The position numbers and the translations under genes are program-made. Below the pieces are notes generated by a model. The model was not told the DNA's origin. It was given only the letters and a program-made list of their open reading frames with translations, and ran no database searches. This document shows positions 13,326-16,357 of a DNA stretch of 16,357 nt, in pieces. The stretch comes from DATCIH01 sp036507955. GTDB lineage: Bacteria; Bacillota; Clostridia; Clostridiales; Clostridiaceae. The DNA lies in contig DATCIH010000041.1 of NCBI GenBank assembly GCA_036507955.1, positions 1 to 16,357 of the forward strand, given 5' to 3'. How positions within the stretch are numbered: the stretch's first letter is position 1; the number at the start of each line of letters is the position of its first letter.

Positions 13326-14306
13326 ATGAAAAATACCTTTCTATACAATAAATATTTATTAGTAGAAGGTAAAAGTGAGAAGACCATCAACCTTTACATG
13401 TATTATCTTAAAAAGTTTGATATATGGTATGAGGCTAACTATAGTAAACCAATGGATTTTTTAGATAGGGAAGTCGTTATTTATTATTTAAATAATTTAG
13501 CATTAAAGTTAAGTAGTAAATCTTTAAATTCCCAGGTAAACTTTTTTAGATCTTATAATGCTCATTTAATATCGGTTGGAGCTCAGAGTGAAATGGTAAT
13601 AGATTTAAAAATGAGGATAAATATACCTAAAAATAAGGAAATACCTAAGGAGTTGAATGAAAAATTCGTCGAGGACCTTCTTCAGAATGTTTATAATAGT
13701 GATGGAATAAAAAATTTCACTATGCTTTATACTATAGCTTATTCGGGCATAAGACCTATTGAGCTTGTGGAGCTCCGACTTAAGGACATAAATTTAGTGG
13801 ATAGAGTTATTTATATTAAAGGAAGATATAATAGGGAAGTACCAATAGATTCAAAGCTAATTAATAATCTTAAGCTGTATCTTAGAGATGTTGATAAACT
13901 CCAAGAATATTTATTTATTAATGAAAGAGATACTCCCTATACTGAAAGAGGTATTCAATGGCTTTTTAGAAAATATTGTAGTGATACTAAGCTATCCTTA
14001 AATGCTTTAAGGGAATTTCACAAATCCATGCTCTTTAAACAAGGTTATAGCCCTAAAGAAGTAGATGAAATGCTTGGCTTTTCTACTGATAAAAAAAGCT
14101 ATATAAATAGTAACTTTCAGGAAATGCTAACCCCAGCTCAGTTTGCAAAGGAATTTAATGTTACAGCTCAAGCTGTTAGAAAATGGTGTAATAATGGCTT
14201 GGTTAGAGTTTATAAAACTGATAAGGGTTTTAGAAGAATTCCTTATTCTGAGGTTGAAAGGTTTAAAGATAGTGCCTATCCTCGGCACATTAAAAAAAGA
14301 AGTTAA
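13326..14306 (+). CDS. Tyrosine-recombinase-like protein fused to an excisionase/MerR-type HTH
   Basis: Residues 1-90 form a SAM-like (core-binding) N-terminal domain and 105-262 the tyrosine-recombinase catalytic fold. ArgI is present in YSGIRPIELVELRLKDI (Arg143), a Lys follows in IKGRY (Lys165), Arg229 stands in LNALREFHKS, and Tyr259 in KKSYINS. But the His before ALR is Asn226 and the His of the usual LGH is Phe252 (LGF), so two of six catalytic positions differ. A third domain, 268-315 (LTPAQFAKEFNVTAQAVRKW...GFRRIPYSEVERF), is a complete excisionase/MerR-like winged HTH. Typical XerC/D-type enzymes of about 300 residues lack it. There are no other phage or transposon genes and no tRNA beside it. 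The start ATG has TAGGAG upstream. It may recombine, or bind DNA as a regulator. Confidence 0.85.
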   Translation: MKNTFLYNKYLLVEGKSEKTINLYMYYLKKFDIWYEANYSKPMDFLDREVVIYYLNNLALKLSSKSLNSQVNFFRSYNAHLISVGAQSEMVIDLKMRINIPKNKEIPKELNEKFVEDLLQNVYNSDGIKNFTMLYTIAYSGIRPIELVELRLKDINLVDRVIYIKGRYNREVPIDSKLINNLKLYLRDVDKLQEYLFINERDTPYTERGIQWLFRKYCSDTKLSLNALREFHKSMLFKQGYSPKEVDEMLGFSTDKKSYINSNFQEMLTPAQFAKEFNVTAQAVRKWCNNGLVRVYKTDKGFRRIPYSEVERFKDSAYPRHIKKRS

Positions 14307-14334
14307 CGCTCTTGAGTTGTTAACTTCTTTTTTT
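14297..14334 (+). terminator. Terminator of the recombinase-like gene
   Basis: AAGAAGTTAAC (14297-14307) pairs with GTTAACTTCTT (14319-14329), with a short inner CTC/GAG hairpin in the loop, followed by a T run. The stem includes the stop codon (14304-14306). Confidence 0.88.
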
Positions 14335-14383
14335 ATATCTGTTAAAATAATTTAGCAAGATGAGATTTTTAATTAGGATAATC

Positions 14384-14412
14384 TTGACAAATACTAAAAG
14401 CAGGCATATAGT
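14384..14412 (+). promoter_or_regulatory. Promoter of the GntR/ABC operon
   Basis: Perfect TTGACA (14384-14389), 17 bases, TATAGT (14407-14412). The -10 box is part of the palindrome at 14406-14421, so the operon should be shut off when its regulator binds. Confidence 0.8.
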
Positions 14413-14421
14413 TAACTATAT
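14406..14421. promoter_or_regulatory. Operator palindrome, probable GntR (YtrA-type) autoregulation
   Basis: ATATAGTTAACTATAT is a perfect 16-base palindrome lying over the -10 box of the operon promoter. YtrA-subfamily regulators repress their own operons from palindromes in this position. Confidence 0.65.
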
Positions 14422-14455
14422 AAGTAATTAACCATACAACCAAGGAGGTGAAAGA

Positions 14456-14812
14456 GTGAATATATCTTTAGATGATATAAAGCCAATATATTTACAAATA
14501 TCAGAGGGGATAGAGGATGATATTTTGAAAGGTATACTAGAGGAAAAGGAACAGGCCTTATCCACAAATCAGTTTGCGGCCCAATATCAAATTAATCCTG
14601 CTACAGCTGCTAAAGGGATAAATGACCTAGTTGAAGTTGGTATATTATATAAAAAACGTGGATTGGGTATGTTTGTAGCAGTGGGTGCTAGGAAACAGAT
14701 ATTAGAAAAGCGAAAAAAAGAGTTCTTTAAGGTTTATATAACAAAAATGCTTATTGAGGCAGAAAAACTTGGGATTACCAAGGACGAGATATTTGAAATG
14801 ATAAAGAAGTGA
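14456..14812 (+). CDS. GntR-family regulator, YtrA subfamily
   Basis: The 118-residue protein is short for GntR proteins, as is usual in the YtrA subgroup, which has a DNA-binding domain and a small dimerisation tail but no ligand domain. IYLQISEGIEDDILKG (11-26), STNQFAAQYQINPATAAKGINDLVEVGILYKKRGLGMFVA (36-75) is the winged HTH. The helical tail follows (80-118). GTG start at 14456 with a strong AAGGAGGTG. The ABC transporter genes follow after 16 bases. In Bacillus, YtrA represses ytrABCDEF and responds to cell-wall-active antibiotics; the same arrangement here suggests an envelope-stress-linked exporter. Confidence 0.93.
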   Translation: MNISLDDIKPIYLQISEGIEDDILKGILEEKEQALSTNQFAAQYQINPATAAKGINDLVEVGILYKKRGLGMFVAVGARKQILEKRKKEFFKVYITKMLIEAEKLGITKDEIFEMIKK

Positions 14813-14828
14813 TATAGGGGGTATTAAA

Positions 14829-15710
14829 TTGGAATATGCCGTTGAAGGTCTAAAACTGAAGAAAAAGTATGGCAAAGAAATTGCTTTACAGGAGATTGAT
14901 TTTACACTTGAGAGAAATAAAATATATGGCTTATTAGGTAGAAATGGTGCTGGGAAAACAACGCTTCTAAATATTATTGGAACTAATAGCTTTCAAACAA
15001 AAGGTGAAATTAGGGTGTTTGGAGAAAAGCCTTTTGAAAATAGTAAAGTCTTAGATCAAATTTGTTTAGTTAAGGAATCTGGAAATTACCTAGCTCATCT
15101 AAAGGTACAGGATATAATAAAGCTTGCATCAAAATTTTATAGTAATTGGGATAATTCCTTTAAAGAAGAGCTCATAATAAAGTTTAATCTTAAGATGAAC
15201 AAAAGGTATTCAGCTCTATCAAAAGGTATGAAATCAGCCTTAGGAATAGTAATAGGTCTTGCATCCAGGGCACCTCTAACCATATATGATGAACCTTATT
15301 TAGGACTCGATGCCACCTCAAGATGGTTATTTTATGATATTCTACTTAAGGATTATATAGAAAACCCTAGAACAATAGTATTATCTACTCACCTAATTGA
15401 TGAGGTTAGCAAGGTTTTGGAGAATATTATAATTTTGGATGAGGGGAAAATAATTCTATCTGAGAGTCTTGAAGACTTAAGAACAAAAGCTATAAGTTTA
15501 ACAGGAAGAGTGGATTTAGTAGAAGAGGCAACAAAAGATAAACGTATAATCAATTATCAGATTTTTGGCAGGAGTGCAACTGCTGCAATTTATGATAATA
15601 TATCTTCCGTGGAAATAAATGAATGGAAATCTAGTGCTTTAGAAGTTAAAGCATTAACCCTTCAGGACTTCTTCATATATATTACTTTAGATAAAAAGGG
15701 GGCTAAGTAG
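14829..15710 (+). CDS. ABC transporter ATP-binding protein
   Basis: The 293-residue ATPase has Walker A GRNGAGKTT (37-45), a signature ALSKGMKSALG (129-139) in place of LSGGQ, Walker B TIYDEP (151-156) with catalytic Glu155, D-loop GLD and H-loop His188 (STHLIDE). The usual Q-loop Gln appears replaced by Lys/Glu in ICLVKESGNY (78-87). Residues about 215-293 are a C-terminal extension common in two-component exporters such as YtrB. The start is TTG at 14829 with AGGGGGT upstream. It lies between its GntR regulator and its permease gene, so it should energise an exporter or an antibiotic-response transporter. Confidence 0.93.
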   Translation: MEYAVEGLKLKKKYGKEIALQEIDFTLERNKIYGLLGRNGAGKTTLLNIIGTNSFQTKGEIRVFGEKPFENSKVLDQICLVKESGNYLAHLKVQDIIKLASKFYSNWDNSFKEELIIKFNLKMNKRYSALSKGMKSALGIVIGLASRAPLTIYDEPYLGLDATSRWLFYDILLKDYIENPRTIVLSTHLIDEVSKVLENIIILDEGKIILSESLEDLRTKAISLTGRVDLVEEATKDKRIINYQIFGRSATAAIYDNISSVEINEWKSSALEVKALTLQDFFIYITLDKKGAK

Positions 15711-15712
15711 TT

Positions 15713-16357
15713 ATGAAAAAGGTAATGCAAAATCTCTATTTGAATTTTATATGTTCCAAGCAATTACTCATTTTACTTTCAGTAGTCTGCAGCATTTATA
15801 TGGTTTTCTTGTATTTAAATAATATACCAAAAGTTTTATTTCCTACAGCACTTCGAAACCTTCCATACGCTCAATACACTCAAATTATTAGTATGAATAA
15901 GCCTAGCATGAGCTATATTCCAATGTTGTTTATTTTTTTAGTTGTTATTACTATTTTAATAACGCTTAGAGTTACTGAGAATAGTTTTAACTTAAGCTTA
16001 AGTCTTGGTTCCACTAGAAAGGATTATTTTTATGGAAGTGTGTTTTTCTATACTTTATTATCTATAGTATTTTCTATTTCACTTACAATCCTATTTTTAA
16101 TTGAAAAACTTATTTTAAACTCCTTTGGAATACATCAAAGCCTTGGATATAGCTTTCTTAGTAAGAAGGTAGATTTTATAAATCTATTAAGGATGAACTT
16201 ATATGTTTTTGTAACCATATTAGCTGTTGCAACTTTAATCTATATGCTATCGTTTCTGCTATATAAAGTAGGATGGTTTTTATGGGCAATAATAATATTT
16301 GGTATCGTTACAATTTATATGGGGGTATGCCAATTAAGCATTATACCTTTAATTATA
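15713..16357 (+). CDS. ABC transporter permease (3' end outside window)
   Basis: Starting two bases after the ATPase stop codon, 215 residues are visible and the frame is still open at the edge. The protein begins MKKVMQNLYLNFICSKQLLI and has hydrophobic segments near residues 19-37, 83-101, 122-145, 165-185 and 192-215, with NSFNLSLSLGSTRKDYF (about 107-123) between the second and third, a coupling-helix-like loop typical of ABC-2-type permeases in YtrC/BcrB-like systems. GGGGG lies ten bases before the ATG, a slightly long spacing, so translation may be coupled to the ATPase gene. Substrate unknown. Confidence 0.85.
   Translation, partial: MKKVMQNLYLNFICSKQLLILLSVVCSIYMVFLYLNNIPKVLFPTALRNLPYAQYTQIISMNKPSMSYIPMLFIFLVVITILITLRVTENSFNLSLSLGSTRKDYFYGSVFFYTLLSIVFSISLTILFLIEKLILNSFGIHQSLGYSFLSKKVDFINLLRMNLYVFVTILAVATLIYMLSFLLYKVGWFLWAIIIFGIVTIYMGVCQLSIIPLII

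Noticed and set aside
14143..14355. Plus-strand open frame overlapping the end of the recombinase-like gene
   Set aside because: Alternative frame of the HTH-coding part; runs through the terminator hairpin and has no ribosome binding site.

Overview
The window is AT-rich DNA from a spore-forming, low-GC Gram-positive bacterium, most likely Clostridium or a close relative. The evidence is a spoVAC-spoVAD pair, an Spo0E-like small protein, strong AGGAGG-type ribosome binding sites, frequent TTG/GTG starts, AT-rich codon use and many perfect hairpin-plus-T-tract terminators. No rRNA, tRNA, CRISPR array or recognisable insertion sequence was seen.

Layout. (1) 1-451, minus strand: start of a protein with a Gly/Pro/Tyr/Lys repeat tail that runs off the left edge. 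(2) 564-844: a short Spo0E-like reading frame with a terminator but a weak start and an altered signature motif. (3) 846-1865: a PadR-type repressor behind a strong promoter embedded in inverted repeats, followed by a DUF2812 partner gene broken by an in-frame TGA and a frameshift. (4) 1872-7643: a sugar-utilisation locus. ThuA-domain and Gfo/Idh/MocA oxidoreductase genes point left; an AraC-type regulator, an unknown 111-residue protein, a DUF457-like membrane protein and a GH35-type glycosidase point right. The divergent region holds a 21-bp-period direct repeat placed just upstream of the leftward promoter, as expected for AraC-type activation. (5) 7660-8433: a YwaF/TIGR02206-type membrane protein, minus strand. 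(6) 8675-10183: spoVAC-spoVAD, closed by a terminator touching the spoVAD stop codon and lacking the usual spoVAE. (7) 10258-12104: a 27-codon Lys/Pro/Ala-rich mini-gene with its own promoter and palindromic terminator, then corA and luxS. (8) 12095-13180: aspartate-semialdehyde dehydrogenase, minus strand. (9) 13258-14334: an unusual fusion of a tyrosine-recombinase-like domain to a C-terminal excisionase/MerR-like DNA-binding domain, with non-canonical catalytic positions. (10) 14384-16357: a YtrA-type GntR regulator with an operator palindrome on its own -10 box, an ABC ATPase, and an ABC permease cut by the right edge.

Most of the window is ordinary chromosomal housekeeping, sporulation and transport content. 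The most unusual items are the recombinase-HTH fusion, the 27-codon gene between a promoter and a terminator immediately ahead of corA, the decayed DUF2812 gene beside an intact PadR gene with its operators, and the spoVA operon without spoVAE. I did not find a clear-cut new multi-gene system; the recombinase fusion and the sugar locus with its unknown member are the best candidates.
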